Part shown: piece after piece, positions 21,084 to 29,514 of the stretch | Layout of the letters: every line of letters begins with the position of its first letter | Position numbering within the stretch: the stretch's first letter is position 1 | NCBI RefSeq assembly: GCF_002117445.1 | Contig: NZ_CP019937.1 | Location: forward strand, 931,501 to 995,500 | Length of the DNA: 64,000 bases | Origin: Ketogulonicigenium robustum | Lineage (GTDB): Bacteria; Pseudomonadota; Alphaproteobacteria; Rhodobacterales; Rhodobacteraceae | Direction: 5' to 3' | Notes under the pieces: model-generated | The model's input: the letters and a program-made list of their open reading frames with translations, nothing else | Database searches by the model: none | Told to the model about the DNA's origin: nothing | Position numbers and translations under genes: made by a program

Positions 21084-22241
21084 ATGAAACTGTCGCAGCG
21101 CGGAGATGTCGACCCGTTTATCGTGATGGATGTGATGGAGGCCGCGCGTAAGGCCGAGGCCGAGGGGCGGCACATCATTCATATGGAGGTCGGCCAGCCA
21201 TCGACCGGCGCGCCGCAGGCTGCCTTGGCCCGTTTGGTGGGTGAATTGCAGGGCGATGCTATGGGCTACACCGTAGGTTTAGGCTTGCCTGAACTGCGCG
21301 CCCGCATCGCGCAGCATTATGCCGATGTTTACGGCGTTGATTTGGATCCGGCGCGTGTGGTGGTGACGGCAGGCGCGTCGGGTGCGTTTTTGCTGGCGTT
21401 TAACGCGTTGTTCGAGACCGGCGCGCGGGTGGGTTTGGGTTATCCGTGCTACCCTAGCTATCGGCAAATTTTGCGCGCGCTGGATATGCAGCCTGTGGGT
21501 ATCCGCACGGGCATGGAAAACCGCATGCAGCCGGTTGCGGCTGATTTGGCGGGGTTGGATTTGGCGGGGCTGCTGGTCGCATCGCCCGCGAACCCGACAG
21601 GAACCATGCTGGATCGTGCGGCTTATTCGAATTTAAGTGATGCATGCAGATCGCATGATATATCGCTGATTTCGGACGAGATTTATCATGGAATAGAATA
21701 CGGCATACCGGCGATCTCGGCGCTGAATGTCACCGATGATGTCTATGTGATCAACAGCTTCTCAAAGTATTTCTCGATGACGGGGTGGCGCGTCGGCTGG
21801 ATGGTCGTGCCCGAAGACCAAGTCCGGCAGGTCGAGCGGTTGGCGCAGAATATGTTCATTTGCCCCGGCCACGCCGCGCAGCGTTTGGCCCTTTATGCCT
21901 TGGATGCACGGCCCGAGTTGGACGCGAATTTGGCGGTTTATGCCGCCAACCGCGACTTGCTGGTTGCGGGTTTGCGCGCGGCGGGGCTCGACCGTTTTGC
22001 GCCGCCCGACGGGGCGTTCTATATTTATGTCGATGTCAGCGCCTATACCGACAATTCGCTGACCTTTGCCGCCGATCTGCTGGATGAGGCGGGCATCGCC
22101 GCCGCGCCCGGCGTTGATTTCGACCCCGAGGAAGGCCAGCGCTGGATGCGGTTTTGCTATGCGCGCCAGACGGCGGATATTGTCGAAGGCATCGCCCGTC
22201 TTCAGGCCTTTATGGCCAAGCGTGCGGCGGGGGTGCGCTGA
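21084..22241 (+). CDS. Pyridoxal phosphate-dependent aminotransferase (class I/II)
   Basis: The ATG at 21084, behind GGAGG, gives 385 residues starting MKLSQRGDVDPFIVMDVMEA. PLP-enzyme motifs: VTAGASGAFLLAF near residue 94, ASPANPTGTMLD near residue 170, ISDEIYHGIEYG near residue 196, and the lysine motif NSFSKYFSMTGWRVGWMV near residue 224. It is a generic aspartate-aminotransferase-like enzyme; the amino acid substrate cannot be assigned. Its TGA shares one base with the ATG of the amidase gene (TGATG), so the two are coupled. Confidence 0.88.
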   Translation: MKLSQRGDVDPFIVMDVMEAARKAEAEGRHIIHMEVGQPSTGAPQAALARLVGELQGDAMGYTVGLGLPELRARIAQHYADVYGVDLDPARVVVTAGASGAFLLAFNALFETGARVGLGYPCYPSYRQILRALDMQPVGIRTGMENRMQPVAADLAGLDLAGLLVASPANPTGTMLDRAAYSNLSDACRSHDISLISDEIYHGIEYGIPAISALNVTDDVYVINSFSKYFSMTGWRVGWMVVPEDQVRQVERLAQNMFICPGHAAQRLALYALDARPELDANLAVYAANRDLLVAGLRAAGLDRFAPPDGAFYIYVDVSAYTDNSLTFAADLLDEAGIAAAPGVDFDPEEGQRWMRFCYARQTADIVEGIARLQAFMAKRAAGVR

Positions 22242-23443
22242 TGCTGCGGGCGATTTGGCTGGCGCTGGTGTTTGCCCTGTGCAGCGCGGGTGCGCAGGCG
22301 CAGATGGCGGGGCTGGCGCGCCTTGATGCGGGGCAGAGCCGGATCGTCGTTGAAGGTGGCGGCGCCGCGTTGGATTTGGGCCTCTCGCAAGTTGTGCCGT
22401 GGCGGGTGTTCACGCTGGATGAACCGCGCCGCCTTGTGCTGGATTTTCGGGCCGTCGACTTTGGGCAGGCCCGCGCGGCGGATTTGCTGCAAGGCCTGCC
22501 CGAAGCTGCGTTGCGTTTTGGGGCTATGCGGCCGGGGTGGTCGCGGCTGGTGCTGGATCTGCCCGCGCCGCTGCGCGTGGCCAGCGCCGAGATGCGCGTG
22601 GATGCGGGTAATGGGGCGGCGCGGTTGCAGGTGCGTCTGGCCCCCACCGATGCCGAGAGCTTTATGCACGACGCCGGAATTCCGCAGGCGACAGGCTGGG
22701 ATATGATCCCTGCCGCCGTACCAAAACCTAATGAAGACGGGCGTTTGGTGGTTGCAATTGATGCGGGCCATGGCGGGATTGACCCCGGCGCGCAGCGCGA
22801 TGGCGTGGTCGAGGCGCGCCTGATGCTGACGCTGGCGCATGAGCTGGCCGACGCGTTGCAGCGCACGGGCGATTTCCAGCCCGTGCTGACCCGTAGCGAG
22901 GATGTTTTCGTGCCCTTGTCCGAACGGATGACTCTTGCGCGGGCGGCGGGCGCGGATGTGTTCATATCGCTGCACGTTGATGCGGTGGATCAGCCGCAGG
23001 TGCGTGGCGCGGTGGTTTACACCCAAGGGGCCGAGGCCGCCGACCGCGCCACCGCCCTGATGGCCGAGCGCCATAATCGCGGTGATCTGCTGGGCGGCGT
23101 CGATCTGGCGGGGCAGGACGACACGGTTGCGGGGGTGCTGATGGATTTGGCGCGCCGCGAAACCGGCCCCGCGTCCGAGCGGCTGGCCACCGCGCTGGTG
23201 ACCCATTTGCGCGGCGCGGGGGCGGCGATGAACGACCATCCGCATCGCCGCGCGCCGCTGTGGGTTCTGAACGCAGCCGATTTTCCCTCGGTTCTGATCG
23301 AGGCCGGGTTTATATCGAACCCGGCCGAGCGTACGCGGCTGGATACCGTCATCGGCCGTCAGGCGATTATATTGGGGATCGTCAGCGGCTTGCAGGATTG
23401 GGCGCAATCTGAATCGGCGCTGGGGCCGTTGCAGCGCCGCTAG
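22241..23443 (+). CDS. amiC: N-acetylmuramoyl-L-alanine amidase (AmiC-like)
   Basis: The ATG at 22241 overlaps the preceding stop and gives 400 residues with a signal peptide (MLRAIWLALVFALCSAGAQA). An AMIN domain that binds peptidoglycan covers about residues 25-140. The Amidase_3 zinc domain starts at VVAIDAGHGGIDPGAQRDG near residue 170 and shows HVDAVDQP, followed by FPSVLIEAGFISNPAE with the catalytic Glu. It cleaves the amide bond between MurNAc and the stem peptide to separate daughter cells. The degenerate LytM protein encoded at 8.3-9.5 kb is a plausible activator. mrcA follows. Confidence 0.93.
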   Translation: MLRAIWLALVFALCSAGAQAQMAGLARLDAGQSRIVVEGGGAALDLGLSQVVPWRVFTLDEPRRLVLDFRAVDFGQARAADLLQGLPEAALRFGAMRPGWSRLVLDLPAPLRVASAEMRVDAGNGAARLQVRLAPTDAESFMHDAGIPQATGWDMIPAAVPKPNEDGRLVVAIDAGHGGIDPGAQRDGVVEARLMLTLAHELADALQRTGDFQPVLTRSEDVFVPLSERMTLARAAGADVFISLHVDAVDQPQVRGAVVYTQGAEAADRATALMAERHNRGDLLGGVDLAGQDDTVAGVLMDLARRETGPASERLATALVTHLRGAGAAMNDHPHRRAPLWVLNAADFPSVLIEAGFISNPAERTRLDTVIGRQAIILGIVSGLQDWAQSESALGPLQRR

Positions 23444-23567
23444 TGGCGGTTCAGTCAAGCGTGTTTTGACCTTATGGGCCGCGCTGGTTATAAGGCGGGG
23501 CAGTAATTGGGTGGCCCTGCCGGATCGGGCCGCCGCAAAGGGCAGTTTGCCAAAGGGGTCGCCGCGC

Positions 23568-26080
23568 GTGCTTCGATTTATCACTTCGTTTTTCGGCGGG
23601 ATTTTCTCGTTCATCTGTTTGGCGCTGGTGTTCGGCGCGCTCAGCATGGGCGCGGTGATCTACGTCTACAGTCGTGATTTGCCCAGCTACGAGACCTTGG
23701 CCCAATATTCGCCGCCCACCATCAGCCGGATTTATTCGGGCGAGGGCAGCATTATCGACGAATTCGCGAACGAGCGGCGCCTGTTTGTGCCCGCCGACCA
23801 GATCCCGGCGCTGGTGAAGCATGCTTTCGTTGCGGCGGAAGACCAGAATTTCTACACCCACCCCGGCTTTGACCTACGGGGCATGATGGCGGCGTTTGTC
23901 GAGGCTGTCCGCTCGCGCGGGCAGGATATGCGCGGCGCGTCGACCATCACGCAGCAGGTGATGAAGAACTTCCTGCTCGATGGCTCGCGCACGGCGGAAC
24001 GGAAAATCAAGGAAATCATTCTGGCTGTCCGGATCGAACAGGTCATGGACAAGGAAAAGATCCTCGAGCTGTATCTGAACGAGATTTTTCTGGGGCAGAA
24101 TTCCTATGGCGTCGCCGCTGCTGCGCAGACCTATTTTAACAAGTCGCTGGATGAGTTGACGCCGGCCGAGGCCGCCTATCTGGCCGCACTGCCGCAAAGC
24201 CCCAGCAACCTGCACCCCGTGCGCCAGCACGATCAGGCGGTATCGCGCCGCAACTATGTGCTGGGCCGCATGTTGGCCGATGGCTACATCGACCAGCCCG
24301 CCTACGACGAAGCCCGCACGAGGATCTGCGCACCGTGCAGTCGGGGGATTACCCCTCGTTCCGGTCGAGTCTGCCGCCGCGCGACTATTTTACTGATGAG
24401 ATCCGCCGCCAACTGTCGCGCAACTTTGGTGAAGACCAGTTCTTCAACGGTGGCCTTTCGATCCGCGCGACGGTGGACGAGCCGTTGCAGATCGAGGCGG
24501 CCCATGCGCTGCAGCGCGCGCTGGAGGATTACGACCGTGGTCGCGGGCGCTGGCACGGCACCGGCAAGACGATCCCCGAGGAAGCGCTGAGCGACGAAAG
24601 CGCTTGGCGCGCCGCTTTGGCCGCCGCCGAGGTACCCCGCGACATCACGCTGGATAGCCCGTGGCTGCCCGCCGTCGTGTTGGGGGTCGAGGATAGCCAG
24701 CTGCGTTTGGGGATCGAGGGGGTCGCGATGGACGACCCCGAGACGCCCGTTGTGCCCCGCCGCGACATCGAATGGCTGCGTGGCAACTTCTTTGACAACT
24801 TCAAGGTTGGCGATGTTGTGCTGGTGCGCCGCATGACGGCAGACGGCGACGGTAGTTTTGTGCGCTGGACGCTGCGGCAGGTGCCCGCGGTCGAGGGGGC
24901 GTTCATGGCAATGGACGTCAACACGGGCCGTGTTTTGGCGATGCAGGGCGGGTTCTCGTACCAGTCGTCGGTGTTTAACCGTGCGACGCAGGCGCGTCGT
25001 CAGCCGGGGTCCAGCTTCAAGCCGTTCGTATATGCCGCCGCGCTGGATAGTGGCTACACGCCCGCGACCATCGTGGTTGACGCGCCGGTGGAAATCATGA
25101 CGCCGCAAGGCCCGTGGCGTCCGCAAAACGCGTCGAACCGCTTCTACGGCCCGACGCCGCTGCGCACGGGTATCGAACAGTCGCGCAATCTGATGACCAT
25201 TCGTTTGGCGCAGGAAGTGGGCATGAACACCGTCGCCGAATATGCCGAGCGTTTTGGTGTCTATGACCACATGAACCCCGTGCTGGCCGCATCGCTAGGG
25301 TCCGAGGAAACAACGCTTTACAAGATGGTTGCCGCCTATGCGATGTTCGCAAACGGGGGCGAGCGGGTGGAGCCCACGCTGGTTGACCGCGTGCAGGACC
25401 GCTATGGCAACACCATCTATCGCCACGACCAAAGCCGCTGCGTGAACTGTAGTGCGCCAAGCCTGCCCGGCGGCGTCAGCCCCGAGGTCGACCACCCGCG
25501 CGAGCGGATCATGAACGAGGTCACGGCCTATCAGCTGACGTCGATGATGCAGGGCGTGGTGCAGCGCGGCACGGGCCGCTCGGTCCGCCTGCCGGTGCCG
25601 ATTGCCGGTAAGACCGGCACGACTAATGACGCGAAAGATGCGTGGTTCATCGGCTATTCGTCGAACATCGTCGCGGGCTGCTATATTGGTTATGATAGCC
25701 CCGAACCGATGGGTGCGGTCTCGGGCGGGGGGCTGTGCGGCCCCGTGTTCCAGCGCGCCATGTCGGCCGCGATCAAGGAATATGGCGGCGGCCCGTTCCA
25801 TGTGCCGGCTGATTGCCGTTTCATCAACATCGACCGTTTCAGCGGCGCGCGACTGCCCGACGGCAGCACCGGCGACAACGTTCAGGCCGAATGCTTCCGC
25901 GCCGGGAACGAGCCGATCTTCGGCGTCACCTTCGACGGTGGGTTTGCGATGTCGGCGGATTTGCCGCTGGTGGACGAAGTCGTGGCGGCTTCGCGCAACG
26001 TGCGCAACTCCTCGGGAAGCACGGCGACGGTGGGCGACAACGCCACCTTCGGCACCGTGACCTCGGGTGGTCTTTACTGA
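23568..26080 (+). pseudogene. mrcA: Penicillin-binding protein 1A, interrupted by one frameshift
   Basis: Two overlapping frames encode one class A penicillin-binding protein. The first starts at GTG 23568 (after AAAGGGGTC), has an N-terminal anchor (FFGGIFSFICLALVFGALSM) and the whole glycosyltransferase domain (FVAAEDQNFYTHPGF, STITQQVMKNFL). It loses frame near 24320. The second carries the transpeptidase domain: GSSFKPFVYAA (SxxK), QSRNLMTI (SxN) and GKTGTTNDAKDAW. Adding one base near 24320 restores AYDEAR-(T/E)-DLRTVQSGDYPSF and a protein of about 837 residues. Both halves are well preserved, so this is a very recent mutation or a sequence error. The product polymerises and cross-links peptidoglycan. 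Expressed as written, only the glycosyltransferase half plus about 25 foreign residues would be made. Confidence 0.88.
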
Positions 26081-26129
26081 TCGGGCCGGTCGGTCTAGAA
26101 GCGGCCGGAGTTTTAAAGTCGGGACAGCC

Positions 26130-27257
26130 ATGCGTAGCGAAACGCGAGATATTATTGCCGCCATTGAAAAATCCATCGATCTGGTCGCCCAGCGGATGGA
26201 CAGGGAAACGGCTGGCTACCGGCTGGAAGAATTCAACGCGCGCGTTGAAGACCCGACCCTGTGGGACAACCCCGAGGCCGCCCAGAAGCTTATGCGCGAG
26301 CGCCAGATTCTGGTCGACCAGATCGGCACCGTCGACGGCCTACGTCGCGAGTTGAGCGATAATATCGAGCTGATCGAGATGGGCGAGGCCGAGGGTGATG
26401 ACGATGTCGTCGCCGAGGCCGAGGAAGCCCTTCGCGCGCTGCGCGAGACATCGGCGCAAAAAGAGATCGAGGCACTGCTGAACGGCGAGGCCGACGGCAA
26501 CGACACCTTCTTGGAAATTAACGCAGGCGCGGGCGGCACCGAAAGCTGCGACTGGGCCTCGATCTTGGCGCGGATGTATGTCCGCTGGGCCGAGAAAAAG
26601 GGCTATACGGTTGAAATGCAATCGGAAAGCCCGGGGGAAGAGGCCGGCATCAAGTCGGTGTCTTACAAAATCTCCGGCCATAACGCCTATGGTTGGCTGA
26701 AGTCGGAATCGGGTGTTCACCGCTTGGTACGCATCTCGCCCTACGATTCGGCGGCGCGGCGGCATACGTCGTTCAGCTCGGTCTGGGTGTATCCGGTGGT
26801 TGACGATAACATCGAGATCGAGGTGCTGGACAAGGACATTCGTCTGGACACCTACCGCTCGTCCGGGGCGGGTGGACAGCACGTCAACAAGACCGACTCG
26901 GCCGTGCGGATCACCCACTTCCCGACAGGGATCGTTGTGACCAGTTCGGAAAAGTCGCAGCACCAGAACCGTGAAATCGCCATGAAGGCCCTGAAATCGC
27001 GCCTGTATCAACTGGAGCTGGATAAGCGCAACGCCGCCATCAACGAGGCCCACGAGGCCAAGGGCGATGCAGGCTGGGGCAACCAAATCCGATCCTATGT
27101 GCTGCAGCCCTACCAAATGGTGAAGGATTTGCGCACCGGGTTTGAAACATCCGATACCCAGGGTGTGCTTGATGGCGATTTGGACGGTTTCATGGCCGCG
27201 ACCCTTGCAATGGACGTATCCGGCAAGAGCCGCGCCGAGGCGAACGCCGAAGATTGA
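26130..27257 (+). CDS. prfB: Peptide chain release factor 2
   Basis: The ATG at 26130 gives 375 residues ([20 protein letters not shown]). The catalytic GGQ motif is in [17 protein letters not shown] near residue 247. The stop-codon-reading region reads [15 protein letters not shown], so the classical SPF tripeptide of RF2 is SPY here; I believe this is usual in alphaproteobacteria. The gene is one continuous frame: there is no in-frame UGA with a CUU slip site near codon 25, so the autoregulatory +1 frameshift of E. coli prfB is absent. RF2 releases proteins at UAA and UGA. A long hairpin directly follows the stop. Confidence 0.96.
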   Translation: MRSETRDIIAAIEKSIDLVAQRMDRETAGYRLEEFNARVEDPTLWDNPEAAQKLMRERQILVDQIGTVDGLRRELSDNIELIEMGEAEGDDDVVAEAEEALRALRETSAQKEIEALLNGEADGNDTFLEINAGAGGTESCDWASILARMYVRWAEKKGYTVEMQSESPGEEAGIKSVSYKISGHNAYGWLKSESGVHRLVRISPYDSAARRHTSFSSVWVYPVVDDNIEIEVLDKDIRLDTYRSSGAGGQHVNKTDSAVRITHFPTGIVVTSSEKSQHQNREIAMKALKSRLYQLELDKRNAAINEAHEAKGDAGWGNQIRSYVLQPYQMVKDLRTGFETSDTQGVLDGDLDGFMAATLAMDVSGKSRAEANAED

Positions 27258-27295
27258 TTTTGCAAGGGGTTTCCGCTGGATAACCCCTTGCAAAA
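27258..27295. terminator. 14-bp perfect inverted repeat after prfB
   Basis: TTTTGCAAGGGGTT at 27258-27271 pairs perfectly with AACCCCTTGCAAAA at 27282-27295 around a 10-base loop, starting on the base after the prfB stop. The stem begins with T's and ends with A's rather than being followed by a T-run, so it can act as a terminator in either direction or as an RNA-stabilising hairpin. It separates prfB from tRNA-Ser. Confidence 0.6.
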
Positions 27296-27325
27296 CTCGC
27301 GTTTCTTCTGCATGAGAAGCGCGTT

Positions 27326-27415
27326 GGACAGTTGGCCGAGTGGTCGAAGGCGCACGCCTGGAAAGTGTGTAGGCGGGAGACCGTCTCGAGGGTTCGAATC
27401 CCTCACTGTCCGCCA
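27326..27415 (+). tRNA. tRNA-Ser(GGA)
   Basis: The 90-base sequence folds as a class II tRNA with a long variable arm: acceptor GGACAGT (27326-27332) pairs with ACTGTCC (27405-27411), discriminator G, and an encoded CCA. The anticodon loop CTGGAAA puts GGA at 27360-27362, reading UCC/UCU serine codons. The T arm GAGGGTTCGAATCCCTC is perfect. The tRNA borders a lower-GC accessory pocket on its 3' side. Confidence 0.96.
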
Positions 27416-27825
27416 TATTCCCTGAACGATTGTTTTGCCATCACTTGTCGGCGCAGCTAGCCGGCCTTTCGGTGGTTTTTCGTTTGATGATGTGCACATA
27501 TGCAATAGACTCACGGGGCTTTGGTTCGTTTCTGGCCTTTATTTTCGCTCAAGGTTGCAAGGCTGGAAGCTCTTTGGCCAATGCCTTTATCGCGGAACTG
27601 GTTATTCCAAATTTTCTGCGGCTGCGCGTGAAAGCGCTATGCTAATTCCTTTCAAAATAATGCCGCTTTTTTATCGCAGTTTGCACGATTCATTAAGTTG
27701 TGGTTGCAGATGAAAAAATCCGCTTTGTGGCACGAATTTTGTAGGGTAACGCTGCGCAATGTTGGCCGTGCGCGCACCTTTTAGGCGTATGCTGTGGCCG
27801 TTTGTTCTTTCGAAGGTTGAGTGCG
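27416..27825. other. Lower-GC intergenic stretch after tRNA-Ser
   Basis: About 410 bases between tRNA-Ser and the Hint-domain gene. It is visibly richer in A+T than the surrounding genes, with several T-runs. Short open frames exist (27430-27645, 27435-27713) but have no start signal or recognisable protein. It should hold the promoter of the Hint gene, but I cannot pick one with confidence. No copy of the tRNA-Ser 3' end was seen here that would mark an attachment site. Confidence 0.5.
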
Positions 27826-28902
27826 ATGGCGCAATACACGCTAACTGTCTTCACTGCAGGTGATGTTACTACGAATGACACAAGCTCTATTTATACGATA
27901 GGGCATACACGGCAGATGGTCATTGATGATGCGGATGGCCTGTTTGCCAGTGGCGACCCTTCCACAACGCTGGTCGAGGACCTTATCTTGCCGCAACCGG
28001 GGTCCGATGAAACGATTCTCGTTTCGGCGGGGTCGTCTTTGGATTTAGCGGTATATTTCCCGGGCGTAGATGCCGAGGGAAATCCGTTTGACCTCTATAT
28101 TGTTTTGTTGCCATACGAGAGCAGTACCGGCACCGGCGTGACCTACGTTTTCTTCTCGACCAATCATACGATTGAGCCGGGCAGTGTCATGTACCGTGAC
28201 ATGGCGGGAACCGTTGTTGCGAACCAGGGCACGCCCGTCGGTACGGTAACGGCGGATTTGCGGCAGGCGATTTGCTTTGGCGCAGACGCGATGATCTTGA
28301 CCGCAGATGGCTATCGGGCGGCCGGAGGGCTGTCTGTGGGTGATTTGGTCATGACGCAGGACCGTGGCTTGCAGCCGATCCGCTGGATCGACAAGAAGAC
28401 GCTGAGTACGCATGCGCTGGCGCGCGCGCTCAAGCTGCGGCCGGTACACATCACGGCTGGTTCGCTTGGGGATGGCCTGCCGCGTACTGATCTGACCGTT
28501 TCGCAGCAGCATCGCGTTATGGTCTCGTCGCGCATTGCGGCGCGTATGGGCGGCGCCGCTGAAGTGTTGGTCGCGGCGAAGCATTTGGTGGGTTTGCCCG
28601 GTGTCAGCATTCGCGATGATTTGGCGCCCGTCACATATGTGCATTTCGCGCTGGACGATCATGGTATTGTTTTTGCAAACGGGATTGCGTCTGAAAGCCT
28701 TTATTTGGGGCCGCAGGCGCTGACAATGATGGGGCAAAGTGCGCGCGATGAATTGTTCGCCATTTTCCCTGCTTTGACGGAAATGAGCCATTTTGTTCAA
28801 CCTGCGCGCCCCTTTATCAGTGGCGGTAAGGCGCGGTCTTTGGTGGCGCGCCATGTGGCGAATGGTAAGTCATTCGGTGTTACAAATCGCGTGGAGATAT
28901 AG
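27826..28902 (+). CDS. Hint (hedgehog/intein) domain protein
   Basis: The ATG at 27826 gives 358 residues starting MAQYTLTVFTAGDVTTNDTS. The first 145 residues are an acidic, beta-rich region with no signal peptide. A Hint_2 domain begins at Cys150 in AICFGADAMILTADGYRAAG, followed by LSVGDLVMTQDRGLQPIRWI and LTVSQQHRVMVSS; these are the block A and B motifs of hedgehog/intein-type autoprocessing domains. Many Rhodobacterales encode such proteins, often secreted by type I systems and of unknown role. No RTX repeats or secretion genes are visible here. The gene has lower GC than its neighbours, which suggests transfer. A terminator hairpin follows. Confidence 0.85.
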   Translation: MAQYTLTVFTAGDVTTNDTSSIYTIGHTRQMVIDDADGLFASGDPSTTLVEDLILPQPGSDETILVSAGSSLDLAVYFPGVDAEGNPFDLYIVLLPYESSTGTGVTYVFFSTNHTIEPGSVMYRDMAGTVVANQGTPVGTVTADLRQAICFGADAMILTADGYRAAGGLSVGDLVMTQDRGLQPIRWIDKKTLSTHALARALKLRPVHITAGSLGDGLPRTDLTVSQQHRVMVSSRIAARMGGAAEVLVAAKHLVGLPGVSIRDDLAPVTYVHFALDDHGIVFANGIASESLYLGPQALTMMGQSARDELFAIFPALTEMSHFVQPARPFISGGKARSLVARHVANGKSFGVTNRVEI

Positions 28903-28913
28903 CGCGGCTTACA

Positions 28914-28944
28914 GGCTTGGGCGTATTTTTTTCACGCCCAAGCC
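28914..28944. terminator. Bidirectional terminator hairpin
   Basis: GGCTTGGGCGT (28914-28924) pairs perfectly with ACGCCCAAGCC (28934-28944), an 11-bp stem with a T-rich 9-base loop. It lies between the convergent Hint gene and the small secreted-protein gene, and is followed by an AT-rich stretch on the plus side. It should end transcription of both genes. Confidence 0.7.
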
Positions 28945-28968
28945 GATTTAAATTTTGCAGAGCCGCGG

Positions 28969-29286
28969 CTAGTTCAGTGCATAACATTCTGATGTTGCGA
29001 CATTTTGATCTGTCTGCGGATTTGCGCCGTGGATCAGGCAAAACGTATATTTCCCATCATTGGCGATAGTGATGATCGGCCCTGTTTCCCCCAAAAACGA
29101 GGATATGATGCTGGCCCCCTCGTTCAGTAGGGCGTCAAGGGGTTTTCCCACGGGGTCGAGGGTGGTCGGAAACTCCATCGCTTTGGACGGGACGCGGGCT
29201 GCGCCGTCGACGGGCCACGTTGGCTGCTGGGCGTGGCTTGCGGTGGTGAGGGCGATCAGTGCGGCTGGAAGCAGGGCATAACGCAT
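28969..29286 (-). CDS. Small exported protein of unknown function
   Basis: The ATG at 29286, preceded by AAGGAAAAG, gives 105 residues with a clear signal peptide (MRYALLPAALIALTTASHAQ). The mature part, about 86 residues, contains two cysteines (FCLIHG and SECYALN at the C-terminus) that could form a disulfide. The longer open frame up to 29499 has no coding character. I do not recognise the family. It is convergent with the Hint gene and divergent from the amidohydrolase pseudogene. Confidence 0.65.
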   Translation of the reverse strand: MRYALLPAALIALTTASHAQQPTWPVDGAARVPSKAMEFPTTLDPVGKPLDALLNEGASIISSFLGETGPIITIANDGKYTFCLIHGANPQTDQNVATSECYALN

Positions 29287-29514
29287 GGGCTTTTCCTTGT
29301 CCGGTGCATTTTTATGGCGCGCGCTGTCATTATGCGGCGCATGGGTGCGGGCGGGCAATTGTTTCGTTGCAGGCGGCGAGCGGTCGCGCGTTTGATCTGA
29401 GCGCCAAAAATAGACCCATTCTTCAAATTTTGGGCCAGTGCTTGGGCGCCCCGCGATGCGGGAAGAACAGCGAAAAGCGGCTGCTGATCCTTGAGGCACC
29501 TAGAGGAGCTAGTC

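Noticed and set aside
22202-23647. 481-codon open frame on the minus strand
   Set aside because: It runs opposite the amiC gene, which has intact catalytic motifs; no independent coding evidence.
24335-26080. Independent transpeptidase gene starting at 24335
   Set aside because: The apparent start (GTG in VQSGDY) has no ribosome-binding site and lies inside a continuous PBP1A alignment; it is the second half of one gene.
27430-27713. Two short open frames after tRNA-Ser
   Set aside because: No ribosome-binding site, no motif, and the two frames overlap each other; treated as non-coding.
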